Assembly (NCBI GenBank): GCA_963731125.1
Contig: CAVSVP010000007.1
Location: 868,001 to 932,000, forward strand
Reading direction: 5' to 3'
Length of the DNA stretch: 64,000 bases
From: CAVSVP01 sp963731125
Lineage (GTDB): Bacteria > Pseudomonadota > Gammaproteobacteria > Competibacterales > Competibacteraceae
This document shows positions 1 through 8,498 of this stretch, in pieces. Made by a program: the position numbers and the translations under genes. How positions within the stretch are numbered: the first letter of the stretch is position 1; every line of letters begins with the position of its first letter. The notes under the pieces are model-generated. The model saw only the letters and a program-made list of their open reading frames with translations, made no database searches and was not told the origin of the DNA.

Positions 1-232
1 GTGATACCGATGGTGTCGTCTACGTCATCGAGCGTCCCGGCGACAGCAAGTTGGCAAGTAACGTCCGGATGCTGGCCCCTCCACTGACTCACCAACTCTC
101 GCACACTATCCTCAAGCCCCAGCTCATCGAGCACCGCAGGACGCAGCTGTTTTATCAGGCGATAAATTCCGCGCTGGACTTCATTGATACAGGCAACGAT
201 CGCCTTAGCACTGGCCTGGACATCCGGCAAGC
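1..232 (-). pseudogene. C-terminal part of interrupted PAS sensor histidine kinase (continues beyond window)
   Basis: Reading the minus strand from 232 towards 1 gives an open frame (LPDVQASAKAIV, then RGIYRLIKQLRPAVLDELGL) typical of the second helix of the HisKA_3 dimerisation domain of NarX/UhpB-type kinases, followed by the start of the region leading to the ATPase domain. It continues the protein encoded at 324-1406 on the other side of a small inserted element. Removing the insert with one TA joins the two parts in the same frame (HPPS-LPDVQ). The ATPase domain itself lies outside the window. With no start of its own, this half is probably not translated. Confidence 0.75.
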
Positions 233-339
233 TAGTGCAGCGTCACAGCTTAATTTTAGGGTAGATACCTTTCAAAATGACCAATATGCTGAGCTTCCAT
301 GGATCGACAACCCTAATTTTTAGTCATGACGCTGCACTA
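233..339. mobile_element. MITE-like element, 107 bp, TA-flanked, inserted in a kinase gene
   Basis: The two ends are 30-nt imperfect inverted repeats (233-262 and 310-339, 24 of 30 positions matching). The outer 13 nt, TAGTGCAGCGTCA, are identical. Both ends carry TA, as expected for the TA target duplication of IS630/Tc1-mariner elements. There is no coding capacity. The net insertion is 105 bp, a multiple of three, and the minus-strand kinase frame meets a TGA inside the element at 324-326. It is most simply a non-autonomous element moved by an IS630-type transposase; the source transposase for these exact ends is not in the window. Confidence 0.8.
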
Positions 340-1406
340 GGCGGGTGGGAATTTAGCATCGCCTGAGCGTGAGCCTGTACGGCGGAGAGCCACTGACCGA
401 ACTCGTCATGCAGCTCGCGGGCGAGGTGCTTGCGCTCGGTCTCCTGCATGTGGAAGAGCCGCTGCATCAGCCTTCGGTTTTCTTCCAGCAGGGTAGCCGT
501 CTGCTCCTCGGCGCGCTTGCGTTGCGTAACATCCGACCAAGAGCCGATCATCTCCAGCGGGTTGCCGTTGGCATCACGAAAAAGCTTGACCTCGTCATGC
601 ATCCATCGGTAATTGCCGTCCTTGTGCAAAAAGCGGTACTCATATCTGTGTTGGCCTGATGCAAAGACCTGCGCCACTTCGTTGAGTACGCGCCGCTTAT
701 CGTCAGGGTGTACGTGGTTAAGCCAGAAAGCGGAATCCGCGACAAACTGGCGCGCTTCGTAGCCCGTTTGATCGATCACATTCTCGCTGACAAAGGTCGC
801 GCCGTAATTGTCTTCCGGTTGAGCGCTGTAAATCACTACCGGGCTGGAAGTCAGCAGGTGCTCGAGGCGTGCTTCACTTTTTCGCAGCGCCTGTTCTGCC
901 GTTTTTCGCTCTGTTACATCCTCCACGACACCGATGACCGACTGTAGCTCCCCGCGTTTGTCCCGAATCGCAGAGACGTGCAAACGTCCCCAAATGAGCT
1001 TGCCACCTTTATGAAGGTAACGCTTCTCTAATGAATAGTGGCTGCGCTTTCCTCCCACTAGCTCCCGGTAGAGCGCCATGCCAGTGTCAACATCATCCGG
1101 GTGGGTGATCTCGGTAAACACCATGCTCGCGAGCTCATCGCCGGTATAGCCCAGCATGTTTTGGAGCGTGGCATTGCTAGCGATGATGCGCCCAGCGGGG
1201 TCTCCCATGCCAATACCCACAGCCAAGGCGTCAAGAAAGCGCTGCAACTGGTTCATTTCACGGCGCAGTGCGGTTGCGCATGCGAACAGCAGCGTACTCA
1301 ACGGCGCATCTTGGCACTTGGCGAGCATCTCGATTTGCTCCAGCAACTGTTCGTTAGTTAACTTCGTGAAATCGGCAAGGTTGGTTGTCATTGTACAGCA
1401 ATTCAA
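324..1406 (-). pseudogene. Sensor histidine kinase with two PAS domains, truncated by insertion
   Basis: A 360-residue cytoplasmic protein with no membrane segment. PAS/PAC domains sit at about residues 55-165 (ending VIGVVEDVTERK) and 175-297 (ending IGSWSDVTQRK). A short coiled coil follows, then the start of a HisKA_3 domain with the phospho-acceptor motif LARELHDEFGQ (His about residue 333). The frame then runs into the 107-bp element and stops 19 codons past that motif, so the rest of the dimerisation helix and the ATPase domain are lost. The product could sense but not phosphorylate. The start may be the downstream ATG at 1391 (MTTNLADF). No partner response regulator is visible. PAS folds are typical of redox, light or ligand sensing; the signal here is unknown. 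Confidence 0.85.
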
Positions 1407-1518
1407 ATTTTGGAATTTCTTTTATTTCAGCAAGTTATTAAATGACCGAAAGCTCATTGATGGAACGAAACTTGCTAATCCGGTTGCCGTAACTTCTCAT
1501 TAACTCGTCAGTCAAGCG

Positions 1519-1803
1519 ATGATCATAGGAAACCCGTTACCGTTTGTCGAGGCCTATGTCGAGCACTTGAGCGCCAGCTTGGAATCGCATCAGCCGAAAG
1601 CGGGTCTGAGCTGGGGCCAGAAAGCGTGGCTGTCGTTTGGTTTGCTGGGGATTATCGTCACGGAATCGGTGTGCTGGCGGAAGAAACCTTTGGCATCAAG
1701 GATAACGTCATCGCTGCGCAGGTGCCTTGACCATGAGGTAAAATGGGATCGTGCAGTCAATTTGGACCACGAGGCAGACTTTGAACTACTGACCCTAGCT
1801 TAA
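1519..1803 (+). pseudogene. Transposase remnant (IS4-like), probable N-terminus joined to a degraded end
   Basis: The first ~50 residues (MIIGNPLPFVEAYVEHLSAS, then QKAWLSFGLLGIIVTES) look like the N-terminus of a family of IS4-like transposases found in gammaproteobacteria. After residue ~50 the similarity ends abruptly and the reading frame becomes arbitrary. The 94-residue ORF lacks any DDE catalytic residues. It is probably an internally deleted copy. Assignment is from memory of family sequences and is moderate at best. It sits in the 430-bp space between the broken kinase and modA; the rest of that space shows no gene. Confidence 0.45.
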
Positions 1804-1836
1804 GGTTGCATGCGCCGTACCCTACCCGACCCCTTT

Positions 1837-2601
1837 TCAGGGCACTTTATACCCGGCCGCTTCGATCCGAGAAATCGCCGCTTTGCTTCTAAGATAAGCC
1901 AGAAAGGCCACGGCCGCCGGGTTGTTCTGGCCATTGGTCAGCAGCACCGCTTGCTGCTCAATCGGGCCGTACAGAGACTGCGGCGGTATCCAGAAAGAAC
2001 CGTCGGTGCGTTCTCCTAACTGGGAAGCCGCCACGAAGCCAAGTTCTGCATTACCGCTGGCGACAAATTGAAAAGTCTGCGTAATATTTTCACCTTGTAC
2101 GATAAGCCCCTGCAGCTTATCCCAAAGGCCAAGTCGGTTGAGTACCTCTTGGGCGGCAATTCCATAGGGTGCCGTCTTAGGATTAGCGATGGCCAAATGT
2201 TGGAAATCACCTTTACGTAACACCTCGCCCTGCGCGTCTATCAAGTCAGCCGCCGTGCTCCACAGTACCAACTTACCCATGGCGTAGGTAAAGCGACTTT
2301 CGGGTATGGCATTACCTTCCTCTACAAGACGTCGCGGGCGCTCCACATCGGCAGACAAAAATACTTCAAAAGGCGCACCGTTTTTGATCTGCGCATAAAG
2401 GGTGCCGCTGGAGCCATAGCTTGCTATCACCCGATGTCCGGTACTGGCCTCGAATGGGGGTATTAACGTAGCCATGGTGGAGGTAAAGTTGGCCGCCACT
2501 GCGGCATGGACTTCGGCTGCTAGTATTCTATTCAGTGGGACGCAGGCCAACAGCATCACCGTTGCTACGGTCGCTAAGGAACGGTAACAGAATGATTGCA
2601 T
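1837..2601 (-). CDS. modA: Molybdate ABC transporter substrate-binding protein
   Basis: Periplasmic binding protein for molybdate (and tungstate), 254 residues, normal for ModA. An N-terminal signal peptide (about residues 1-29, ending ILAAEV) is followed by the family's ligand-binding segments: AVAANFTSTM near the N-terminus, YGSSGTLYAQI around residue 62-72, and the middle segment FEVFLSADVERP. It ends in the typical SRIEAAGYKVP tail. ModA normally delivers substrate to ModB and ModC, but neither follows it: downstream lies the transposase remnant and upstream 275 bp without a gene. It is therefore an orphan copy, possibly separated from modBC by rearrangement, or it serves a transporter elsewhere. 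Confidence 0.9.
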   Translation of the reverse strand: MQSFCYRSLATVATVMLLACVPLNRILAAEVHAAVAANFTSTMATLIPPFEASTGHRVIASYGSSGTLYAQIKNGAPFEVFLSADVERPRRLVEEGNAIPESRFTYAMGKLVLWSTAADLIDAQGEVLRKGDFQHLAIANPKTAPYGIAAQEVLNRLGLWDKLQGLIVQGENITQTFQFVASGNAELGFVAASQLGERTDGSFWIPPQSLYGPIEQQAVLLTNGQNNPAAVAFLAYLRSKAAISRIEAAGYKVP

Positions 2602-2876
2602 AGTGGTGTTTCTGCAGCGAAATTGACTTGTTGCAAAGATTTAGGCAACCCTTGTGCCGCAATAAACGCAATCGGGATTGGGAAAGGTACGGCGGACCCC
2701 CACCATTAGGCCATCAGCCAGAGCTTGAGTAGGAACGATACTGCGCCGTAGCAATCGTTCGTTATAGCGACTGCCAAACACAGTGCCCTATAAAGAGTGC
2801 TCCGGCAGCTCCGGATGCACCGTAAGCCTGTTAGGGGAACCCGTCGAGAGCGCAGAACGAGGCTGGATAGCTCATG

Positions 2877-5800
2877 TTACCGTTTCACGCCGTAGCCCCC
2901 TCCGCCGGGCGTTTCGATCACAAACACGTCACCAGGCTGCATCTCCACGCTGGCCGTCCCGGGCAGTTCTTCCACCTGCCCATCCACCCGCTCCACGGCG
3001 TTGCGTCCCACCTTACCGGGTTCCCCTCCCGCCATGCCATAGGGTGGTACACGGCGATGGCCGGAAAGAATTGCGGCAGTCATTGGTTCGGTAAAACGAA
3101 TCCGCCTGACGACCCCGTCACCGCCGCGATACCGGCCTGCTCCCCCGCTGCCTTTCCGAATCTGGAAGGTTTCCACTTGCACCGGAAAGCGCCACTCCAA
3201 CACCTCCGGATCGGTCAGCCGGGAGTTGGTCATATGGGTATGCACTGCGGAAGTGCCGTCAAAATCAGGGCCGGCGCCACTCCCCCCGCAAATCGTTTCA
3301 TAGTATTGATAACGTGCATTGCCAAAGGTGAAATTATTCATGGTGCCTTGGGATGCCGCCATGATGCCGAGCGCGCCATATAAGGCGTCGGTGATGCACT
3401 GGGAGGTTTCTACGTTGCCGGCCACGACCGCTGCCGGATAGCGGGGATTTAGCAGACAGCCCTCGGGAATGATGATGTCGATGGGTTTGAGACAACCGGC
3501 ATTCAGGGGAATATTGTCATCCACCAAGGTACGAAAAACATACAGCACCGCCGCCTTGCAGACGGCCGTCGGTGCATTAAAGTTGCTGGCCTGTTGCGGC
3601 GAGGTACCCGTGAAATCTACGGTAGCGGTACGCGCAGCGGGATTGACGCGAATAGCGACTTGGATCACGCTGCCATCGTCCATGGAATAGGTAAATTCCC
3701 CGTCTTTCAGCTTATCCAACACCCGCCGCACCTGTTCTTCGGCATTGGCTTGCACATGGTGCATATAGGCATGCACTACAGCGAGACCAAAATGCGCCAC
3801 CATTCGTCGAAGTTCTTGCACCCCCTTGGCGTTGGCGGCGATCTGGGCTTGCAAGTCCGCCAGGTTTTGGTGAGGATTGCGGGCCGGACAGGGGCCTTTA
3901 GTCAGGAGTTCAAGCAGCTCTTGTTCCCGGAACCGCCCGCGCTCTACCAGCTTAAAGTTGTCTATCAAGACCCCTTCTTGATCGATAGCGGTGCTGGTCG
4001 GCGGCATAGACCCGGGCGTGATGCCGCCGATATCCGCATGATGACCCCGGGAACCCACGTAGAACAGAATCGTTTTACCGGCGTCGTCGAATACGGGAGT
4101 GATAACCGTCACATCGGGAAGATGGGTGCCACCGTTGTAAGGTGCATTGAGTATGTAAACGTCACCGGGCTGCATCTGGCCGGCGTTTTGCCGAATCACG
4201 GCTTGTACCGAGTCCCCCATAGAGCCCAGATGAACGGGTATATGGGGCGCATTGGCAATCAGTTGCCCCTGCTGGTCAAACACCGCACAGGAAAAGTCCA
4301 GGCGCTCCTTAATATTCACTGAATGGGCGGTTTTCGCTAGCGTTACCCCCATTTGCTCGGCGATGGACATAAATAAGTTATTGAAAACTTCCAGCATCAC
4401 CGGGTCCACGTCGGTACCTACCGCCACGCGTTTAGGCAACGGGATGACGCGAGTGAGGATAAGATGATTCTGTGCCGTCACGGTGGCTTCCCAGCCGGGT
4501 TCGATGATAGTGGTGGCGTTAGCCTCGATGACAATGGCCGGACCCGCCAGGCGGTCTTCAGGGCATAAGTCATCGCGCCGGTAAAGCGGTGTTTGCCACG
4601 TTTTGCCGGCGCTATACATGGCGACAGTGGTTATCGGTCGAAGCGCCTGTTGGCGGGAAGTAGAAGGCATCGTCTGGCCGCCGGCGTCCTGGGTAGCGCC
4701 GATGATTTCCACTGCCACCGCCTCTACGATATGGTCTTTGCCGGGCATGATAAAGCCGTAGCGCTGGCAGTGGGCAGCCGCGAAGGCTTCGCTGAGAGCG
4801 GCACGGTCGCCAAAATCCACGATCAGAGAAGTGTCGCTCCCCTCATAACGCAGATGCACTTTCTTTACGACCTGAATGCGCGCTTCGAAAATACCCTGAC
4901 GGAGCATCTCCGCCCGGCCTTCCTTTTCCAAGGCGGCTAGCAGGGTTTGTAGCTTAGGTATGATCGTGTCGATGAGAGGTGCTTCCACCGCCTTTTCTTT
5001 CAGCAGACGCAAATCCGCCAAACCCATGCCATAGGCCGATAATACGCCGGCAAAGGGATGCATAAATACCTTTTTGATGCCCAAAGCATCGGCTACCCCG
5101 CAAGCATGTTGACCGCCAGCGGCACCGAAGCAACACAGGGTATATTCCGTAACGTCATAGCCCCGCTGAGTGGAAATTTGCTTAATCGCGTTCGCCATAT
5201 TGGCAATGGCAATTTTAAGAAAGCCATCCGCCACTTCCAACGGAGAAAGGGCAGTGCCGGTGGCGGTTGCAACCTGAGCGGTCAATGCTTGAAATTTTTC
5301 TCGGACGATGGTTTTGTCCAGGGGTTGTTTCTGATCAGGACCAAAGACTCGAGGGAAAAAAGCTGGTTGGAGCTTTCCCAGCATGACATTGCAGTCGGTA
5401 ACCGTTAAGGGGCCATCGCGACGATAGCAGGCGGGTCCCGGATTGGCGCCGGCGGATTCCGGGCCTACCCGAAAACGAGTGCCATCAAACTGGCAGATGG
5501 AACCGCCACCGGCTGCTACGGTGTGAATGCGCATCATGGGAGCTCGCATCCGCACTCCGGCCACCAGGGTTTCAAAGGCGCGCTCGTATTCGCCGGCGTA
5601 GTGTGCGACGTCGGTGGAAGTGCCACCCATGTCAAAGGTAATAATTTTAGCGAAGCCGGCGCTGGTAGCCGTGGTAATGGCACCGACGATACCGCCTGCG
5701 GGACCCGACAAGATGCTATCTTTACCCTGAAAAAAACGGGCATCGGTCAAACCGCCGTTAGACTGCATAAACATCAGCCGGCCGCTGCCCAACTCATTGG

Positions 5801-6482
5801 CTATTTGATCCACGTAGCGGCGCAAAATGGGCGAGAGATACGCATCGACTACCGTGGTATCGCCCCGGCTGACTAATTTCATTAAGGGGCTGACCTGATA
5901 AGAAGTAGAAATTTGCGTATAGCCGAGGGTTTGGGCAAGTTTGGCCACCTGCTGCTCATGGTTTGGATAGCGATAACCATGGAGAAAAACAATGGCCACT
6001 GCGCGAATACCGCTTCGGTAGGCTGCTTGCAGCGGCTGACGAGCGCTATCCAACGCTAAGGGAATGAGAACGTTACCCTGAGCATCGTAGCGCTCGGTTA
6101 CTTCAGCCACCTGTTCATAGAGCAATTCTGGCAGGACAATATGGCGGGCGAACAGGTGTGGGCGGTTCTGATAGGCAATACGCAGCGCGTCTCGAAATCC
6201 CTGGGTGATCAGTAATAAGGTGCGCTCGCCCTTGCGTTCCAGGAGCGCATTGGTCGCGACTGTCGTGCCCATCTTAACCGCTGCGATCTGTTCCGACGGT
6301 ATCGCTTGATGCCGGTCAAGACCTAATAGATGACGGATACCCTGCATTGCAGCGTCCGGATAATGCTCGGGATTATCGGAAAGCAGTTTATGGGTCAGCA
6401 GCCGTCCATCGGGACGGCGGGCGACCACATCGGTAAAAGTGCCGCCGCGATCAATCCAGAATTGCCAACGGTTGTGAGTCAT
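2877..6482 (-). CDS. oplAH: 5-oxoprolinase (ATP-dependent), HyuA-HyuB fusion type
   Basis: A cytoplasmic enzyme that hydrolyses 5-oxo-L-proline to L-glutamate using ATP, the closing step of glutathione/gamma-glutamyl breakdown. The 1201 residues match the fused form: an N-terminal HyuA-like half (WIDRGGTFTDVVARRPDG at the start; FDMGGTSTDVAHY around residue 280; GAAGGQHACGVAD around 460) and a C-terminal HyuB-like half from about residue 685 (DPVMLEVFNNLF) to the glycine-rich end (DVFVIETPGGGGYGVKR). Fusion and full length favour 5-oxoprolinase over separate hydantoinase subunits; N-methylhydantoinase activity cannot be excluded. It starts 30 nt downstream of the EVE gene on the same strand, so it may be the last gene of the zapA-ssrS-fau run. 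A gamma-glutamyltransferase gene lies at 62197. Confidence 0.9.
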   Translation of the reverse strand: MTHNRWQFWIDRGGTFTDVVARRPDGRLLTHKLLSDNPEHYPDAAMQGIRHLLGLDRHQAIPSEQIAAVKMGTTVATNALLERKGERTLLLITQGFRDALRIAYQNRPHLFARHIVLPELLYEQVAEVTERYDAQGNVLIPLALDSARQPLQAAYRSGIRAVAIVFLHGYRYPNHEQQVAKLAQTLGYTQISTSYQVSPLMKLVSRGDTTVVDAYLSPILRRYVDQIANELGSGRLMFMQSNGGLTDARFFQGKDSILSGPAGGIVGAITTATSAGFAKIITFDMGGTSTDVAHYAGEYERAFETLVAGVRMRAPMMRIHTVAAGGGSICQFDGTRFRVGPESAGANPGPACYRRDGPLTVTDCNVMLGKLQPAFFPRVFGPDQKQPLDKTIVREKFQALTAQVATATGTALSPLEVADGFLKIAIANMANAIKQISTQRGYDVTEYTLCCFGAAGGQHACGVADALGIKKVFMHPFAGVLSAYGMGLADLRLLKEKAVEAPLIDTIIPKLQTLLAALEKEGRAEMLRQGIFEARIQVVKKVHLRYEGSDTSLIVDFGDRAALSEAFAAAHCQRYGFIMPGKDHIVEAVAVEIIGATQDAGGQTMPSTSRQQALRPITTVAMYSAGKTWQTPLYRRDDLCPEDRLAGPAIVIEANATTIIEPGWEATVTAQNHLILTRVIPLPKRVAVGTDVDPVMLEVFNNLFMSIAEQMGVTLAKTAHSVNIKERLDFSCAVFDQQGQLIANAPHIPVHLGSMGDSVQAVIRQNAGQMQPGDVYILNAPYNGGTHLPDVTVITPVFDDAGKTILFYVGSRGHHADIGGITPGSMPPTSTAIDQEGVLIDNFKLVERGRFREQELLELLTKGPCPARNPHQNLADLQAQIAANAKGVQELRRMVAHFGLAVVHAYMHHVQANAEEQVRRVLDKLKDGEFTYSMDDGSVIQVAIRVNPAARTATVDFTGTSPQQASNFNAPTAVCKAAVLYVFRTLVDDNIPLNAGCLKPIDIIIPEGCLLNPRYPAAVVAGNVETSQCITDALYGALGIMAASQGTMNNFTFGNARYQYYETICGGSGAGPDFDGTSAVHTHMTNSRLTDPEVLEWRFPVQVETFQIRKGSGGAGRYRGGDGVVRRIRFTEPMTAAILSGHRRVPPYGMAGGEPGKVGRNAVERVDGQVEELPGTASVEMQPGDVFVIETPGGGGYGVKR

Positions 6483-6512
6483 AGCCGTTTCCTAATACCT
6501 CAAAGGCATGAG

Positions 6513-6974
6513 CTATTCGAGTGCCAAAATGAAATGCCACTGCTCCGCCGTGACGGGCAGGACAGACAGTCGGTTACCGCGGCGCAGGAGCGGGAGATTG
6601 GCTAATTTGTCGGCATGCGACTTAAGTTCGGCCAGGGTAATGGTGCGGCGCAGTTGACGCAGCAGATGGACGTCTACGCTATACCAGCGTGGTGCGTCGT
6701 CATGACTGTTAGAGTCATAGTATAAACTTTGCGGATCGAAGGCAGTCGCGTCCGGATAACCTTCTCGCACTACCTGGACAATGCCGACGATACCCGGTAT
6801 TTTCGTATTGGAGTGGTAAAAGAACGCCTGGTCACCGCAGCGCATCTGGTCGCGCAGCATATTACGCGCCTGATAGTTGCGCACGCCATCCCAGCTATCG
6901 GTTTGCCCGGGCATGGCTGCTAGCTGAGCAATACCGTAGACCCTGGGTTCGGATTTAAGCAGCCAATAATGCAT
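6513..6974 (-). CDS. EVE-domain protein (YTH-like nucleotide/RNA-base binding fold)
   Basis: A 153-residue single-domain EVE protein: MHYWLLKSEPRVYGIAQL at the N-terminus, GVRNYQARNMLRDQMRCGD and FFYHSNTKIPGIVGIVQVV in the middle, and LRRGNRLSVLPVTAEQWHFI at the end. EVE domains are related to PUA and YTH folds and bind modified nucleobases; the cellular role of this housekeeping type (thymocyte nuclear protein 1-like) is not settled. I chose the ATG at 6974 because family members begin with this M-x-YWL(L)KSEP motif; an upstream in-frame ATG at 7058 would overlap fau by nearly 60 nt. It lies between fau and oplAH. Confidence 0.88.
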   Translation of the reverse strand: MHYWLLKSEPRVYGIAQLAAMPGQTDSWDGVRNYQARNMLRDQMRCGDQAFFYHSNTKIPGIVGIVQVVREGYPDATAFDPQSLYYDSNSHDDAPRWYSVDVHLLRQLRRTITLAELKSHADKLANLPLLRRGNRLSVLPVTAEQWHFILALE

Positions 6975-7000
6975 ATTGCATTCCCTTACGTCAGAGAGCT

Positions 7001-7591
7001 TCAGCTGTCTCCATAGAGGGCCTCCTCGGTAGCGACACCATCCAGCGGCACATCCCACGACTGGCGCAGCAACGCCGGAAACTTCTGCAGTTCATAAGCC
7101 AACCCCAACAGACGAGGTTTGGGCAGGTGGGCGGGGTTTCGGCGAAAGGCAAAAGTGCGATCATAAAAGCCGCCTCCCATGCCCATGCGTGTACCGCTGA
7201 TATCAAAGGCCACTAAGGGAATAAGCACCAGATCGAGCCGCTGGGGTGGCCATAGCTGTGCGTGGGGTACTTCGGGTTCGGGAATACCGAAGCGATTGGG
7301 TATTAGCACGGTGTCAGGGTGATAGGGAGCAAAGAGCAATTTTGCGGGAGGCTTACCGGTCAGAACCGGCAGGTAGACTTGTTTTCCCATGGCAGAGGCT
7401 TGTTCCAGCAGGTGGGCCGGATCGAGTTCACCATCAAAAGCCAAGTAGCCGGCGATATGGTGTGCACTAACAAAAACTTTTAGAGCAGCAACTCTGCTTG
7501 CCAGTTGCTGGGCCGCCTGTTGCCGTTCCGCTGAAGGCATTGCACGGCGTAGAGCGCGAACCTGATTGCGAAGCACATTAGGAGATAACAT
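7001..7591 (-). CDS. fau: 5-formyltetrahydrofolate cyclo-ligase
   Basis: Converts 5-formyl-THF to 5,10-methenyl-THF with ATP hydrolysis, recycling folate in the cytoplasm. The 196 residues include the basic N-terminal helix (LRNQVRALRRAM), the IPNRFGIPEPE segment and the conserved ATP/folate site GTRMGMGGGFYDRTFA around residue 133-148. The gene (ygfA/fau) lies directly downstream of 6S RNA and zapA, the arrangement known from Escherichia coli, where ssrS and ygfA are co-transcribed. The same reading-through is likely here. Confidence 0.93.
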   Translation of the reverse strand: MLSPNVLRNQVRALRRAMPSAERQQAAQQLASRVAALKVFVSAHHIAGYLAFDGELDPAHLLEQASAMGKQVYLPVLTGKPPAKLLFAPYHPDTVLIPNRFGIPEPEVPHAQLWPPQRLDLVLIPLVAFDISGTRMGMGGGFYDRTFAFRRNPAHLPKPRLLGLAYELQKFPALLRQSWDVPLDGVATEEALYGDS

Positions 7592-7611
7592 GGAAGATAA
7601 AGAATACGTCT

Positions 7612-7800
7612 AAGGCGGGTACCTGCTGGACTGGAGAGGACATCCTCCACCTGTGCCGTTAACAGACTGCGCCCTTGAACCACGAGGTTCAAGTGGGGCG
7701 TAGGGTGATGCATAAGGCTTTCCGCTTCGCGGCGGACCTGCACACCTGCATCAGCAGCCTAGTGCCCCTGGCATAGTCATTGGGTCAAGGGGTTTCTCAG
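7612..7800 (-). ncRNA. ssrS: 6S RNA
   Basis: The gap between zapA and fau holds the classic 6S RNA locus. On the minus strand a rod-like RNA can form. It contains CTTGAACC-tcgt-GGTTCAAG (7672-7692), the same hairpin as in the 3' half of E. coli 6S RNA, and a GGTCCGCCGCGAAGCGGAAAGCCTTA segment (split here: GGTCCGCCGCG, then GAAGCGGAAAGCCTTA) corresponding to the region just past the central bubble. 6S RNA binds sigma70-RNA polymerase holoenzyme and dampens transcription in stationary phase. Ends are approximate; I could not place the exact termini of the closing stem. Confidence 0.8.
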
Positions 7801-7849
7801 CCGGTTACACGAACACCGCAGAGAATGTCCATAACACACTATAGCGCTT

Positions 7850-8152
7850 TTAAGGCGATTTGCTAAGGGCCGCTTCGATTTTATAAATCAACTCTTGCAC
7901 TCGTCCATTGGTAAAGTCGCCTAGCGCAGCAACGTTATTCCGGTAAGCCAATAGTTCATGGCTAATGTTAAGCGCTGCCATTACAGCGATACGCTCGGCG
8001 CCCATCAACTTGCGGCTACCGCGAATTTCCAGCATCTTGGCGTTAAGATAATCGGCCGCGGCCAGCAGCGACTCGCGGTCGTCTTCGGCACAAGTTATCC
8101 GGTAGTCGTTCCCCAGCAACTGGACAGTCATGGGGGCGGCTTCGTCACTCAT
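7850..8152 (-). CDS. zapA: Cell division protein ZapA
   Basis: A 100-residue FtsZ-bundling protein of the Z-ring. The N-terminal globular part (VQLLGNDYRITCAEDDRESL, LAAADYLNAKMLEIRGS) and the C-terminal helix (ERIAVMAALNISHELLAYR) match ZapA. The stop of the preceding ZapB-like gene overlaps its start by 4 nt (ATGA), so the two are translationally coupled. 6S RNA follows directly, as in many gammaproteobacteria. Confidence 0.93.
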   Translation of the reverse strand: MSDEAAPMTVQLLGNDYRITCAEDDRESLLAAADYLNAKMLEIRGSRKLMGAERIAVMAALNISHELLAYRNNVAALGDFTNGRVQELIYKIEAALSKSP

Positions 8153-8382
8153 GTAGATTGCTCCAATCCCTTTAGGCGCGCAACCATAGCATCAATACGA
8201 ACTCGCGCCTGCTCGTTTTGCTGCATAAGTTCATCCCGCTCTGCTCTCAGTTCCGCTTGCTGAGAACGCAGAGACTGATTTTCTGACGCCAGCTGTTCAC
8301 AAAGTGAAATCAGCTCATGCAAGCGGTCTTCCAGCGCAGCGAGATTTGTCTCAGTGGTTTGTCTAATCGTTTCAGTATCCAT
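8149..8382 (-). CDS. ZapB-like coiled-coil protein (TIGR02449 family)
   Basis: A small, nearly all-helical protein of 77 residues (LEDRLHELISLCEQLASEN, then QQAELRAERDELMQQNEQAR), rich in Glu, Gln and Leu with heptad spacing. It matches the short coiled-coil family that sits upstream of zapA in gammaproteobacteria and is thought to act with ZapA at the division septum; the function is inferred from context. I chose the ATG at 8382; an upstream ATG at 8442 would add 20 residues (MARIKRARLTPGG) that look like leader sequence. It is divergent from ygfB with ~115 bp between them, which must hold both promoters. Confidence 0.82.
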   Translation of the reverse strand: MDTETIRQTTETNLAALEDRLHELISLCEQLASENQSLRSQQAELRAERDELMQQNEQARVRIDAMVARLKGLEQST

Positions 8383-8498
8383 ACTATCAATATAGAGCGA
8401 TTGCCCGCCTGGGGTCAATCGTGCTCTTTTGATACGTGCCATGCCAATGTTAGGATCAACGTTGATTCCCGTTGCCTGCGGGACGGAGCCGATGACTT

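Noticed and set aside
5523..5876. Plus-strand ORFs opposite oplAH
   Set aside because: Antisense shadows of a high-confidence enzyme gene; composition is explained by its codon bias.
7480..7743. ORF overlapping the 6S RNA region
   Set aside because: It overlaps fau and the conserved RNA structure, and no protein family is recognisable.
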